This document shows positions 7,276-15,977 of a stretch of 36,262 bases of DNA, in pieces. Made by a program: the position numbers and the translations under genes. How positions within the stretch are numbered: position 1 is the first letter of the stretch; every line of letters begins with the position of its first letter. The notes under the pieces are model-generated. The model saw only the letters and a list, made by a program, of their open reading frames with translations, did no database searches and had not been told where the DNA came from. The stretch lies in the NCBI GenBank assembly GCA_019923655.1, contig JAHXGL010000006.1, positions 1-36,262 of the forward strand, in the 5' to 3' direction. This DNA is from Candidatus Nealsoniibacteriota bacterium. Lineage in GTDB: Bacteria > Patescibacteriota > Minisyncoccia > Minisyncoccales > RBG-13-42-11.

Positions 7276-8417
7276 AAATTTTTAATAAGGCATTTTTTAA
7301 ATTTTTCCAGATTCTTATTTTTTATCCGGAAGCCGGACGCCCGGGGATGACCCCCGAAAACCAAAAGATATTTTGAACACTTTTCCATCAGACAAACGCT
7401 GTTTACGCCTAATAATGCCCTTACTGCTCCCTGGCTTTCTTCTACTCCTTTCTTGAATATAAAAGTTGGCTTTTTATATTTATTGCACATTATTGACGCC
7501 AACGCGCCAATAAAACCAATTTCCCACTTTGTTGAACCCATAAAAATAATTGGTTCAATTTCTTTTGAAATCTGCCATTCAATTTCTTTTGTTGCGTTGC
7601 TTATTTTGGTTTTTTTGATTTCGCTTTGGTTCAATAATTTTTTAATTGCGTTTTGCGACTCTTCTTCGACCAAAGAGGTAAGCAATCTAAAACTGGCTGG
7701 TATTCCTTTTTGTAAATCTCTGATGTTCAAAATGGAAACAAGTTTTGAAATTTTCTGACTTAAATTAGAAATACCTTCAAATGGCTCCATTTTTAAAAAA
7801 GCTTGAATCCCTGGCCGCCAGGAATTTTTTATTGAAGCCATCCCCTGTTCAATAAACATTTTGTTTTCCTGCTCATTCGGCATCATATCGGCAATAGTCG
7901 CCAAAGCCGTAAGTTCCAGGAAGTTTTTTCTTAAACTATCTCTCATCTGATTCCCTAAAAGCAGCTCTGAAAGCTTAAAAACAATGCCCGTTGTTGCCAG
8001 TTCCTTAAAAGGGTATTTATCGCCTTTTTGTTTCGGGTTAACGATAATTGAAGCGTTAGGCAGTTTGCCTAAAACCTGGTGGTGGTCAATAATTATTATT
8101 TCAAATCCTAATTTTTTTGCCAGATTGGTTTCTTTAAAATTTCCTATGCCGCAATCTACGACAACGAGTAAAGCAGGGGCAAATTTTCTTAAACAATCAA
8201 GCCCTGTTTTTGATATTCCATAACCTTCAATTTCGCAGTCAGGAAAATAAACAGCTGCGACCTCGCCTCCCAGAATTTGAATGCTTTCTTTCAAGATAAT
8301 TACCGAAGCTGCTCCGTCCAAATCAGCATCTCCATAGAGAACAATTCTTTCTCTCTTTTTTATCGCTTTTAGAATACGGTTTGCCGCTTTTTTTAAATTC
8401 TTTATTTCCATAATCAA
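7272..8417 (-). CDS. DHH-family phosphoesterase, RecJ-like single-strand exonuclease
   Basis: YGDADLDGAASVIIL, VVDCGI, IIDHHQ, GGHPRASGFRIK motifs; ATGA overlap with the RNase H gene. Confidence 0.85.
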   Translation of the reverse strand: MIMEIKNLKKAANRILKAIKKRERIVLYGDADLDGAASVIILKESIQILGGEVAAVYFPDCEIEGYGISKTGLDCLRKFAPALLVVVDCGIGNFKETNLAKKLGFEIIIIDHHQVLGKLPNASIIVNPKQKGDKYPFKELATTGIVFKLSELLLGNQMRDSLRKNFLELTALATIADMMPNEQENKMFIEQGMASIKNSWRPGIQAFLKMEPFEGISNLSQKISKLVSILNIRDLQKGIPASFRLLTSLVEEESQNAIKKLLNQSEIKKTKISNATKEIEWQISKEIEPIIFMGSTKWEIGFIGALASIMCNKYKKPTFIFKKGVEESQGAVRALLGVNSVCLMEKCSKYLLVFGGHPRASGFRIKNKNLEKFKKCLIKNL

Positions 8418-8482
8418 TATTAATATATCCGTATCATTTTAGTAAACCTGTTCAGAACAGACTAGAGTATATTGGCATTGTC

Positions 8483-9517
8483 TTACTTTAATGCTTTAAT
8501 CCCGGGCAGTTTCTCGCCGGACAAAAAAGCAAGCATTGCCCCTCCGCCGACAGAAGCATGGTTAAATTTTTCCAACAAGCCAATTTCATTTAAAAATTTT
8601 AGGGTCTCCCCCCCTCCAATTACTGATAAGGCCGGACTTTTAATAATCGCTTTGGCAATCTCTTTTGAGCCCTTTGAAAACTCTTGTTTTTCAATCATTC
8701 CCAAAGGTCCGTTCCAAAAAATAGTTTTAGCTCCCTTTATTTTGTCTCTGAAAAGTTTTATTGTTTTTGGTCCAATGTCTTTCCCCTTAATTTCGTCAAC
8801 TGGTTTAATAATCTTTTGAGGATATTTTAAAGAAATTCTTTTCTCTTTCAGCTCTTTTTGGATTAACCCGTTAATAAGCAAAGAGTTGGCTCGGAATGAG
8901 ATTTTATCAATTAATTTTGCCTTAGTTTCAACTTTTTTACCGCCAATTATAACAATCAACGGCTTTTTAGCTTTTTTCATTAAATTTCCCAATACGCAAA
9001 TTTCCTTTTCCAGCAAAAAACCAGCCCCTGAAGGCAGAAATTTCGGCAAGTCAACAAGCGAAGCGTGATTTCTATGACAGACGGCAAATGCCTCATTAAT
9101 ATAAATATCCGCTAATTGAGACAACTTTTCAGCAAATTTTAAATCTCTTTTGGTTTCTTCCTCATAAAATCTTAAATTCTCCAGAAGAATTATCTCGCCC
9201 GGCTTCATTTTTTCTGTCTCTTTTTTTACTTTAGCGCCAATACAATCATTTAAAAATTTTACCTTTTGTTTTAACAATTTCTCTAATTTTTGAGCGACTG
9301 GTTTTAAGCTATATCTAAGCTCTCTCTTCTTTGGCCTCCCCAAATGGCTTATTAAAATCACCCTTGCCCTTTCTTTAATTAAATACTTAATGGTCGGAAT
9401 GCTCTGTTTAATTCTAAAATCATCAACAATATCCCCTGTTCTTGAAACAGGAACATCAAAATCACAACGAACCAAAACATATTTGTTTCTAAAATTAAAA
9501 TCCTTAATTGTTTTCAT
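8483..9517 (-). CDS. pgk: Phosphoglycerate kinase
   Basis: VLVRCDFDVP, LISHLGRPKK, LLENLRFYEEE, FWNGPLGMIE, VIGGGET, SVGGGAMLAFLSG. Confidence 0.95.
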   Translation of the reverse strand: MKTIKDFNFRNKYVLVRCDFDVPVSRTGDIVDDFRIKQSIPTIKYLIKERARVILISHLGRPKKRELRYSLKPVAQKLEKLLKQKVKFLNDCIGAKVKKETEKMKPGEIILLENLRFYEEETKRDLKFAEKLSQLADIYINEAFAVCHRNHASLVDLPKFLPSGAGFLLEKEICVLGNLMKKAKKPLIVIIGGKKVETKAKLIDKISFRANSLLINGLIQKELKEKRISLKYPQKIIKPVDEIKGKDIGPKTIKLFRDKIKGAKTIFWNGPLGMIEKQEFSKGSKEIAKAIIKSPALSVIGGGETLKFLNEIGLLEKFNHASVGGGAMLAFLSGEKLPGIKALK

Positions 9518-9525
9518 AATGCGCG

Positions 9526-11004
9526 CTATCCTTCTGTTTTAAAAATCCTTTTTTTCGGAACAGTCGGAGCTTTTATTGAAGGCAAAACTTTTCTTTTATT
9601 TAAGCAGGTCTTACAATAGACCGGTTTAGTCCCATCCGGCTTAAACATTGTCTTAATTTCTTTCTGACAGACAGCGCATTTAACACTATAAAGCATTAAA
9701 GGCAAATAAGAAGCTTTTTTTAATAATTCTTTTTTTTCCGACCAACGAGATATTTTCCCTTCAATAATATTGCTTAAGCCCCCGTATTTCTCCCTGGAAA
9801 GTTTAATAATTTTTTCTTTATTTGATTCCTTAGGCGGCGCTATTGGCGGCAGAGTTTCAGCTGAAAAAGGACGGCTGGTCATGCCGTTAATCATAAGTTT
9901 TAAATAGATATTATATTTTGCTAAATTTACTAAATCGTCAACGTCAAATTCAGGAATAAATTCTCGGGCTAAAAATTGAGCGTCTTCAGCGCCTACCCGA
10001 AAAGCAATGATAGTTCCCATATTTTCAAATATTGCCTCTTTTATTTTATTATCTACCTGGGCAAGGTATTGATGACCCAAAACCAAGCCTATTCTAAACT
10101 TTTTTGCCTCGGTTAAAATGTCGGCAAAACGTTCGGTCGCAAAATTTTGAAATTCATCAATATAGAGAAAAAATTTTTTCCTTTGTTCTTCCGACGAATC
10201 AGTTTTTGACAAAACATCAATCTGCAATTTAGTAATTAAAAGCCCTCCCAAAAAATAGGCTTTTTCTTCTCCTATTTCTTCCTTGGATAAATTAACTATC
10301 AGAATCTTTTCTTTGTCTATTATTTCTCTAATGCTAATTGAGGATTTAAGCTGACCAATAGTATTTCTGATGAGAGAAGCGGAAACAAGCTGGCCAAATT
10401 TATTTTGAATAGCGGCAATGGCTTCTGTTTCATATTTTTGAACATATTTAGGATATTCCTGAACCCAAAAAGCTCTTACCAAGGGATCGCTTACTTTATC
10501 AGCTATTTTTTTTCGATAATCTGAATCAGCCAGCATCCGATTAATTCCCAGCAAAGTTGAGTTTGGATATTCTAAGAGGGCAAAAATACAATTATTTAAA
10601 ATATATTCTATTTTGGAAGACCAAATATCGGGCCAAATTTTTTTAAAAATCCCATTTATATTTGAAGCGATTAAATGAAAATATTTAGAGTCTGTCTTCT
10701 CAACAACATTAAGAGAAATTGGGTAAGCCATATCAGCCAGATTAAAATAAACCGCTTCATTAATCCGATGAGAGGGAATAAAGTCCAAAAGTTTTTCCGC
10801 TGTTTCGCCGTGAGGGTCAACAAAACCGATTCCATGCCCATTTTGAATGTCTTGAATCGCCATATTCATCATCATCGCTGTTTTACCCATTTCAGTTTTT
10901 CCAACAACATAAATATGGCGGAAACGATCATCAATTCTAACGCCAAAGCGCTTTCGTTGGTTGCGAAAGGTGGTTTCAGCAAAAAAATTTATTTCATTGT
11001 TCAT
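9526..11004 (-). CDS. VirD4/HerA-like ATPase (type IV secretion-type conjugative transfer family) with C-terminal zinc ribbon
   Basis: Walker A GKTEMGKTAMM, VDPHGETAEKLLDFIP, Walker B FFLYIDEFQNF, sensor GHQYLAQ; C-terminal CAVCQ...YCKTC. Confidence 0.82.
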   Translation of the reverse strand: MNNEINFFAETTFRNQRKRFGVRIDDRFRHIYVVGKTEMGKTAMMMNMAIQDIQNGHGIGFVDPHGETAEKLLDFIPSHRINEAVYFNLADMAYPISLNVVEKTDSKYFHLIASNINGIFKKIWPDIWSSKIEYILNNCIFALLEYPNSTLLGINRMLADSDYRKKIADKVSDPLVRAFWVQEYPKYVQKYETEAIAAIQNKFGQLVSASLIRNTIGQLKSSISIREIIDKEKILIVNLSKEEIGEEKAYFLGGLLITKLQIDVLSKTDSSEEQRKKFFLYIDEFQNFATERFADILTEAKKFRIGLVLGHQYLAQVDNKIKEAIFENMGTIIAFRVGAEDAQFLAREFIPEFDVDDLVNLAKYNIYLKLMINGMTSRPFSAETLPPIAPPKESNKEKIIKLSREKYGGLSNIIEGKISRWSEKKELLKKASYLPLMLYSVKCAVCQKEIKTMFKPDGTKPVYCKTCLNKRKVLPSIKAPTVPKKRIFKTEG

Positions 11005-11014
11005 ATTAATGAAT

Positions 11015-12319
11015 TTATCCGATTGGCAAATCCAAAGGAGCTTCTCCTTTTTTAATTCCGACCCGGGGAACGGTTGAAACCGAAGATATTAATCCTGAAG
11101 GGATATGAAATAAAGTAGCCGCTTCCTCGGTATTAATCACAAAAGTTCCGCCAGGATTGGGAAATAAAGGCGGAACCCTCATTTTATAAAACCTAAATAT
11201 TTTTCTCTTTCTTAAATAAAGCCTTCTTTTGTCTAAAAACCAAAAAAACACTGATTTTACTTTAGTCATCGTTTTTTTCCAGATTTTTATTCCGCCCAGG
11301 TTTTCGGTTGAAATTTCTTTGAAAAAACCAAAAACAAACCTTGCCTTTGGCTTATGAAAAACTTCTCTTTTGCCAAGATAGATGAATCTAATAAAACAGG
11401 AAAAGGCAAATTTTGAAATCTTTTCTTCAAGCCCGTCTAACTTTACTATTTCTCCGGGAATTAACGACGGCCCGGAAAAGACAGGTCCCGCTTGTTTTGA
11501 TTTCTGCTGTCCGCTTATTATAATTTCCGCTGCTTCCTGAATTATTGACTTTGACGGTTCTGGTTTTTTCCTTTTGGTTATGCTGTCAATCTCATTTCTT
11601 ATCCTTGTTCTCCAGGGATTTTCATCTCTTATCGGCTTAAAAATAAACTGCAGCCAAAACTGCTCTCCGGGTCCAATAGTGGTCATTCCTTCTAAAAGTC
11701 CTGCCAAAGGATCAATTTTTCTTTCTTTATGAATTTCAAGTTGTGTTTCGTCTTCAAATTTAGAATAAGTTTTAATCGGATAAACATCACTGCCGGAAAA
11801 AACAAAATTACAGCCAAAAAGATCCCATTCTTTATTAGGAATATCCTGAGGTATATGTTTAGTATAATCATCAACCAAAGAAATTTCCGCGTCAGGATAT
11901 TGAGAGTAGATATTTGATTCAACAATATCCCGGAAAAATTCCGGGGTTCTTATATAAAAATGAACTTTACCGCCAAGACTTACGATTTCACACGATATTG
12001 AAAGCTGAAAAAGACCTTCTACCCATTTTTCTCTAAAATCAATCACATCGTGAATAGCGTGAATACCCGCAAAAACCTCATCCATTGCTCTAAGAGGCCT
12101 TAAAACCTGCCTTGGCATCTTAATCTCAAGCAAAATTGGTTTAACATTTTTTTTGTACCATCTTTCATTAAGCCAAAAAAGGTATTGCTTTTTTAAAAAT
12201 CCTAAAAACAAAAAAGGCAGTATTAACCACCACCAAGTCGCAATTATTTGCCAGGCAAAACCTAATATTAAAAAAAGCTCTTCTGGCAACACTAAAAATT
12301 GATCAAGTGGTTGAGTCAT
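11015..12319 (-). CDS. Membrane-anchored partner protein of the VirD4/HerA-like ATPase
   Basis: N-terminal TM, cytosolic body, stop 10 nt before the ATPase ORF; recurrent gene pair in CPR-type genomes (recollection). Confidence 0.6.
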   Translation of the reverse strand: MTQPLDQFLVLPEELFLILGFAWQIIATWWWLILPFLFLGFLKKQYLFWLNERWYKKNVKPILLEIKMPRQVLRPLRAMDEVFAGIHAIHDVIDFREKWVEGLFQLSISCEIVSLGGKVHFYIRTPEFFRDIVESNIYSQYPDAEISLVDDYTKHIPQDIPNKEWDLFGCNFVFSGSDVYPIKTYSKFEDETQLEIHKERKIDPLAGLLEGMTTIGPGEQFWLQFIFKPIRDENPWRTRIRNEIDSITKRKKPEPSKSIIQEAAEIIISGQQKSKQAGPVFSGPSLIPGEIVKLDGLEEKISKFAFSCFIRFIYLGKREVFHKPKARFVFGFFKEISTENLGGIKIWKKTMTKVKSVFFWFLDKRRLYLRKRKIFRFYKMRVPPLFPNPGGTFVINTEEAATLFHIPSGLISSVSTVPRVGIKKGEAPLDLPIG

Positions 12320-12351
12320 TTATATTATTTTGGCAACATCTAAACAATTTG

Positions 12352-13257
12352 TCAAACTTCCCGCCCTGTTTTTAACCCCAACCAGCTTACTAAAATCGGT
12401 CCAGCCAAAAAGAAAGAAGAATAAGTTCCAGCTGTTATACCGACAATCAAAGCAAGGGCGAAATATTTCAAAGTTACTCCGCCAAAAAAGAAAATCGCAA
12501 TTAAAACAAAAAGCGTGGTTAAAGAAGTGTTGATTGACCTGAAGAACGTCTGATTTAAGCTCTTATTCACTGTTTCTTGATAAGTTGTTCCTATTCTTTT
12601 TACAAGATTTTCTCTAATCCGGTCAAAAACAACTACTGTGTTATTAATTGAATAACCAAGCACCACAAGCAAAGCAGTCACAATGGGAATAGTTATCTCT
12701 ACATAGTAAAAAAATCCCAAAATTGAAAAAACACCCAGGACAATCAAAACATCATGAAAAAGAGCCATCAAAGACACGATGCTGTACTGCCAGCTGGCAA
12801 TTGGCTTGGAGACCCGACGGAAAGCCAAAGCAATATAAACCGCTATCGCCAAAACAACCAACGCAACAATTATTTTTGCTCTCTCCCTTAATTCCCGTCC
12901 AATAACCGGACCAATCAAATCATTGCGCATCACTGTTAATGCCGCTTTAGTTCTTAATTGCCGGACAATAAGCTCTCTTGTTTCCGTGTCTGTTTCTTTC
13001 ATTCTGATAATCAGGCCTTTTTCTCCTGTTGGTTGAATAATAATGTCTCCTAAATTAAAATTCTTCAGCTCGGTTCTGATTTCTTCTGAAGAAGGCCTCC
13101 TATTTTCAAATTCCACTTCCAGCAAACTGCCGCCGACAAAATCAATGCCGGGCCGCAAACCAAAAACAACCAAACAAACCAAGCTTGCCAGAATCAAAAT
13201 TCCGGAAAAAATAAAATAAATTTTACGATATTTCAAAAAAGGAATATTCATAAACAA
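12352..13257 (-). CDS. secF: Protein translocase subunit SecF
   Basis: GLRPGIDFVGGSLLEVEF, LGYSINNTVVVFDRIRENL, TLTTLFVLIAIFFFGG-type TM segments. Confidence 0.94.
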   Translation of the reverse strand: MFMNIPFLKYRKIYFIFSGILILASLVCLVVFGLRPGIDFVGGSLLEVEFENRRPSSEEIRTELKNFNLGDIIIQPTGEKGLIIRMKETDTETRELIVRQLRTKAALTVMRNDLIGPVIGRELRERAKIIVALVVLAIAVYIALAFRRVSKPIASWQYSIVSLMALFHDVLIVLGVFSILGFFYYVEITIPIVTALLVVLGYSINNTVVVFDRIRENLVKRIGTTYQETVNKSLNQTFFRSINTSLTTLFVLIAIFFFGGVTLKYFALALIVGITAGTYSSFFLAGPILVSWLGLKTGREV

Positions 13258-13273
13258 AACTCAAATTATTATT

Positions 13274-14653
13274 CTATCCCCATAACCACTTTATCTTTTC
13301 TAATTTCGTTCTTTCAAAAAAAATTAGAAAGTTCTTGGTAATAATAATGGCTGAAAACATACTGATTAAAATTCCCAAAGATAAGGTTAAGGCAAATCCT
13401 TTAACAAAGCTGGAGCCAAAGGCAAATAAAATCAAAGCAACCATTAAAGTGGTCAGGTTGCCGTCGCGAATTGACGGCCAAGCTCTGCTAAAGCCTTCTT
13501 CAATAGCCGTCTTAATTGACCTGCCATCTTTTATTTCTTCCCGCATTCTGGAAAAAATTAAAATATTGGCGTCAACCGCCAAACCAATAGAGAGAATAAC
13601 TCCGGCAATGCCAGCTAAAGTTAAAGTAATCGGAATAATCTTAAATAAAGCTAAAATTAAAATAATATAAATCGCCAGAGCAAAAACAGCCAACAAGCCG
13701 GGCAAGCGATAAGCAAAAATCAAAAAAACAACTATTGCAAGAAGTCCAAAAAGTCCGGCGAATAAACTCTGTTCAAGGGAAATTTTGCCCAAAGTAGGTC
13801 CAACTGTCTGCTGAGAGATCAATTCTATAGGAACCGGCAGAGCGCCGGCGTTCAAGTTCCGGACCAAATCCCGGGCATATTCAATCGTGAAATCGCCGGT
13901 AATCTGCGCCCTTCCGCCGCTGATTCTTTCCTGGACCACTGGCGCTGAAATTACTACTCGGTCAATATAAATAGCCAGGGGCTTTCCAATATTCCTGGCC
14001 GTTATTTCTTCAAAAATTTCCGCGCCCTGGTCATTAAATTGAAGCGAGATAATCGGCCTGGGCACTGGTTGGTCAAAACCAACTTCACTTCTTTGCAAAT
14101 ATTTTCCGGTTAAAACAGTTGGCTTAAAAAACGGGTCTTCAAAAATTAATTGCCAGTCATTTATTTCCTGAATTTTCTGAAAATCCTCTGCCGTCATTGC
14201 TTCTCCCAACTCCTTGCCAATTATTTCTCTTACTTCCTCTATTTTGGCAAGAATTTTTTCTCTCTCTTCTTCTGTTCTCTGTTCTTTGAATTGAAGAAAA
14301 GGCGTTTCGCCAATTATCCTTACTGCTTCGGCAACATCCAAGACACCGGCTAACTCAACAATCAGTCTTTCGTCTTTAACTTGAACCAATGGCTCAGCTA
14401 CTCCAAAAATGTCAATTCTTCTTTCAATAATATCTCTCAATCCTTGCATTGATCTTTCTCGTTCCCCGGGCTCTATCTCTGATAAATCCGCCTGATAAAC
14501 CAAATGCGCGCCGCCTTGCAAGTCCAAACCTAACTTAAAAGGAATATTGGGAAAATGCGGCAAACTTAAAAACTGGGGAAAAACCAAATTCCCGGCCAAA
14601 AAAAGTAAAATAAAAATAATTCCTATAATTATATAGTTATTTTTCTTTGACAT
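13274..14653 (-). CDS. secD: Protein translocase subunit SecD
   Basis: FKLGLDLQGGAHLVY, ERRIDIFGVAEPLVQ, GLAVDANILIFSRMREE. Confidence 0.95.
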   Translation of the reverse strand: MSKKNNYIIIGIIFILLFLAGNLVFPQFLSLPHFPNIPFKLGLDLQGGAHLVYQADLSEIEPGERERSMQGLRDIIERRIDIFGVAEPLVQVKDERLIVELAGVLDVAEAVRIIGETPFLQFKEQRTEEEREKILAKIEEVREIIGKELGEAMTAEDFQKIQEINDWQLIFEDPFFKPTVLTGKYLQRSEVGFDQPVPRPIISLQFNDQGAEIFEEITARNIGKPLAIYIDRVVISAPVVQERISGGRAQITGDFTIEYARDLVRNLNAGALPVPIELISQQTVGPTLGKISLEQSLFAGLFGLLAIVVFLIFAYRLPGLLAVFALAIYIILILALFKIIPITLTLAGIAGVILSIGLAVDANILIFSRMREEIKDGRSIKTAIEEGFSRAWPSIRDGNLTTLMVALILFAFGSSFVKGFALTLSLGILISMFSAIIITKNFLIFFERTKLEKIKWLWG

Positions 14654-14661
14654 TTTAGTTT

Positions 14662-14690
14662 AGTATAACAAAAATTACTTTAACTGACAA
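14662..14690 (-). promoter_or_regulatory. Predicted sigma70-type promoter of secD (TTGTCA-17-TATACT)
   Basis: RC TTGTCA GTTAAAGTAATTTTTGT TATACT, with the -10 8 nt before the ATG. Confidence 0.6.
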
Positions 14691-14738
14691 GATAAACCTT
14701 AACTGGCAAGATAAAAAGCTTTATTTTTACCCCTGGTC

Positions 14739-14829
14739 TTCCAAATTCGTTTCCAAACCCCTTCGTGGGTGTTCCAAATCCCTTTGGGAGTCTTCCAAAT
14801 CCCAAAGGGATTTGGAAACGAATTTGGAA
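14739..14829. repeat. Nested competing inverted repeats (TTCCAAA-type)
   Basis: TTCCAAATTCGTTTCCAAA (14739-14757) is complementary to 14811-14829; TTCCAAATCCCTTTGGGA (14772-14789) is complementary to 14800-14817. Confidence 0.85.
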
Positions 14830-14873
14830 ACGGATTTGGAAACTTTAGTCTTCAAAATCCCTTCGGAAAAGCG

Positions 14874-15977
14874 TTAATTATCCTCAAAAATTTTTACAAC
14901 CTGAAGTCCAATTCCCTTGCTGGCTAAATAAACAGAGTTTCCGGAAACAAAGACCTTTTCAGAAAAACCCGCTAGTTCAATACCAGCTTTCAATTTCGGA
15001 TGTTTGGGATTAGAAACATCAATAACTTGAAGTCCGGCTTTCCCTGCCGCCAAAAAAGCGTAATTTTTCAAAACAAAGACACTTTCCGCTGAACCGGGGA
15101 TTTTAAGATTACTTATTAAAATCGGTTGAATAGGATTTGAGATATCAAAAACCTGAAGGCCAAAAATATCATCAGCCAAAAAAAGATAATTTTCTTTAAC
15201 AAAAACGCTTTCAACATAACCTAAAGTCTTATAAGCGCTTAAAAGTCTGGGGTTTTTAGGGTTGGAAATATCAAAAACTTGAAAACCTCCCTTTTTTCCC
15301 TTGGCTGTAAAAAGATAATTTCCAGAGATAAAAACGCTTTCCGTTTCATACAATAAGTCTTTTTCCAAAATTAAATTTGGAAAACCTGGATCAAAAACAT
15401 CAAAGATTTTAATCCCCCACCATGAATAGGCTAAAAAAGCATATTCTCCAGATACAAAAACGCCTTCTGCTGAAATGGCTGTGTGCCTACTCATCAATTT
15501 TGGATTTTGAGGATTAGAAATATCAAGAATTAAGAATCCTCCGTCTTTATCAGCCACAAAAGCAAAATTTCCAGAAACAAAAACATCCTCGCTATAACCG
15601 GGGGTATTATAGCTTCCAACTAATTTTAGATTTCCAGGTTGAGAAATATCAAAAATCTGAAGTCCGAAAAAACCATTGGCTAAATAAGCAAAATTTCCCG
15701 AAACAAAAACCGACTCTGCTTGACCTGGAGTTTCATAAACGTCAACCAGCTCTAATCTAAGAGGGGGCGCGGCTAAAAAGGAAACTTCTTCTTTTATTTC
15801 CTCTTCTTTTAGCCCAGGATCTGATTCAAACAAATTATTCTTGGGCTCGGACAAAATTTTTACTTCTTGTTTCTCTTCCTGCTTTTCTCTGAAAAAAAGA
15901 AATCCAAAGAAAATTATTCCTATTATTAAAATTAAACGCAGTATTTTTTTAAAAAATAAAATTTCATAATTTGACAT
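14874..15977 (-). CDS. LVIVD-repeat (beta-propeller) protein, membrane/surface anchored
   Basis: Repeats of ..AESVFVSGNFAYLANGFFGLQIFDISQPGNLKLVGSY..; N-terminal TM. Confidence 0.85.
   Translation of the reverse strand: MSNYEILFFKKILRLILIIGIIFFGFLFFREKQEEKQEVKILSEPKNNLFESDPGLKEEEIKEEVSFLAAPPLRLELVDVYETPGQAESVFVSGNFAYLANGFFGLQIFDISQPGNLKLVGSYNTPGYSEDVFVSGNFAFVADKDGGFLILDISNPQNPKLMSRHTAISAEGVFVSGEYAFLAYSWWGIKIFDVFDPGFPNLILEKDLLYETESVFISGNYLFTAKGKKGGFQVFDISNPKNPRLLSAYKTLGYVESVFVKENYLFLADDIFGLQVFDISNPIQPILISNLKIPGSAESVFVLKNYAFLAAGKAGLQVIDVSNPKHPKLKAGIELAGFSEKVFVSGNSVYLASKGIGLQVVKIFEDN

Noticed and set aside
8472-8819. 115-aa plus-strand ORF antisense to pgk
   Set aside because: Shadow ORF caused by AT-biased codon usage; pgk motifs are unambiguous on the minus strand.
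8483-9517. Pgk (344 aa) as a truncated pseudogene
   Set aside because: Start, conserved N- and C-terminal motifs and reading frame are intact; it is only a compact version.
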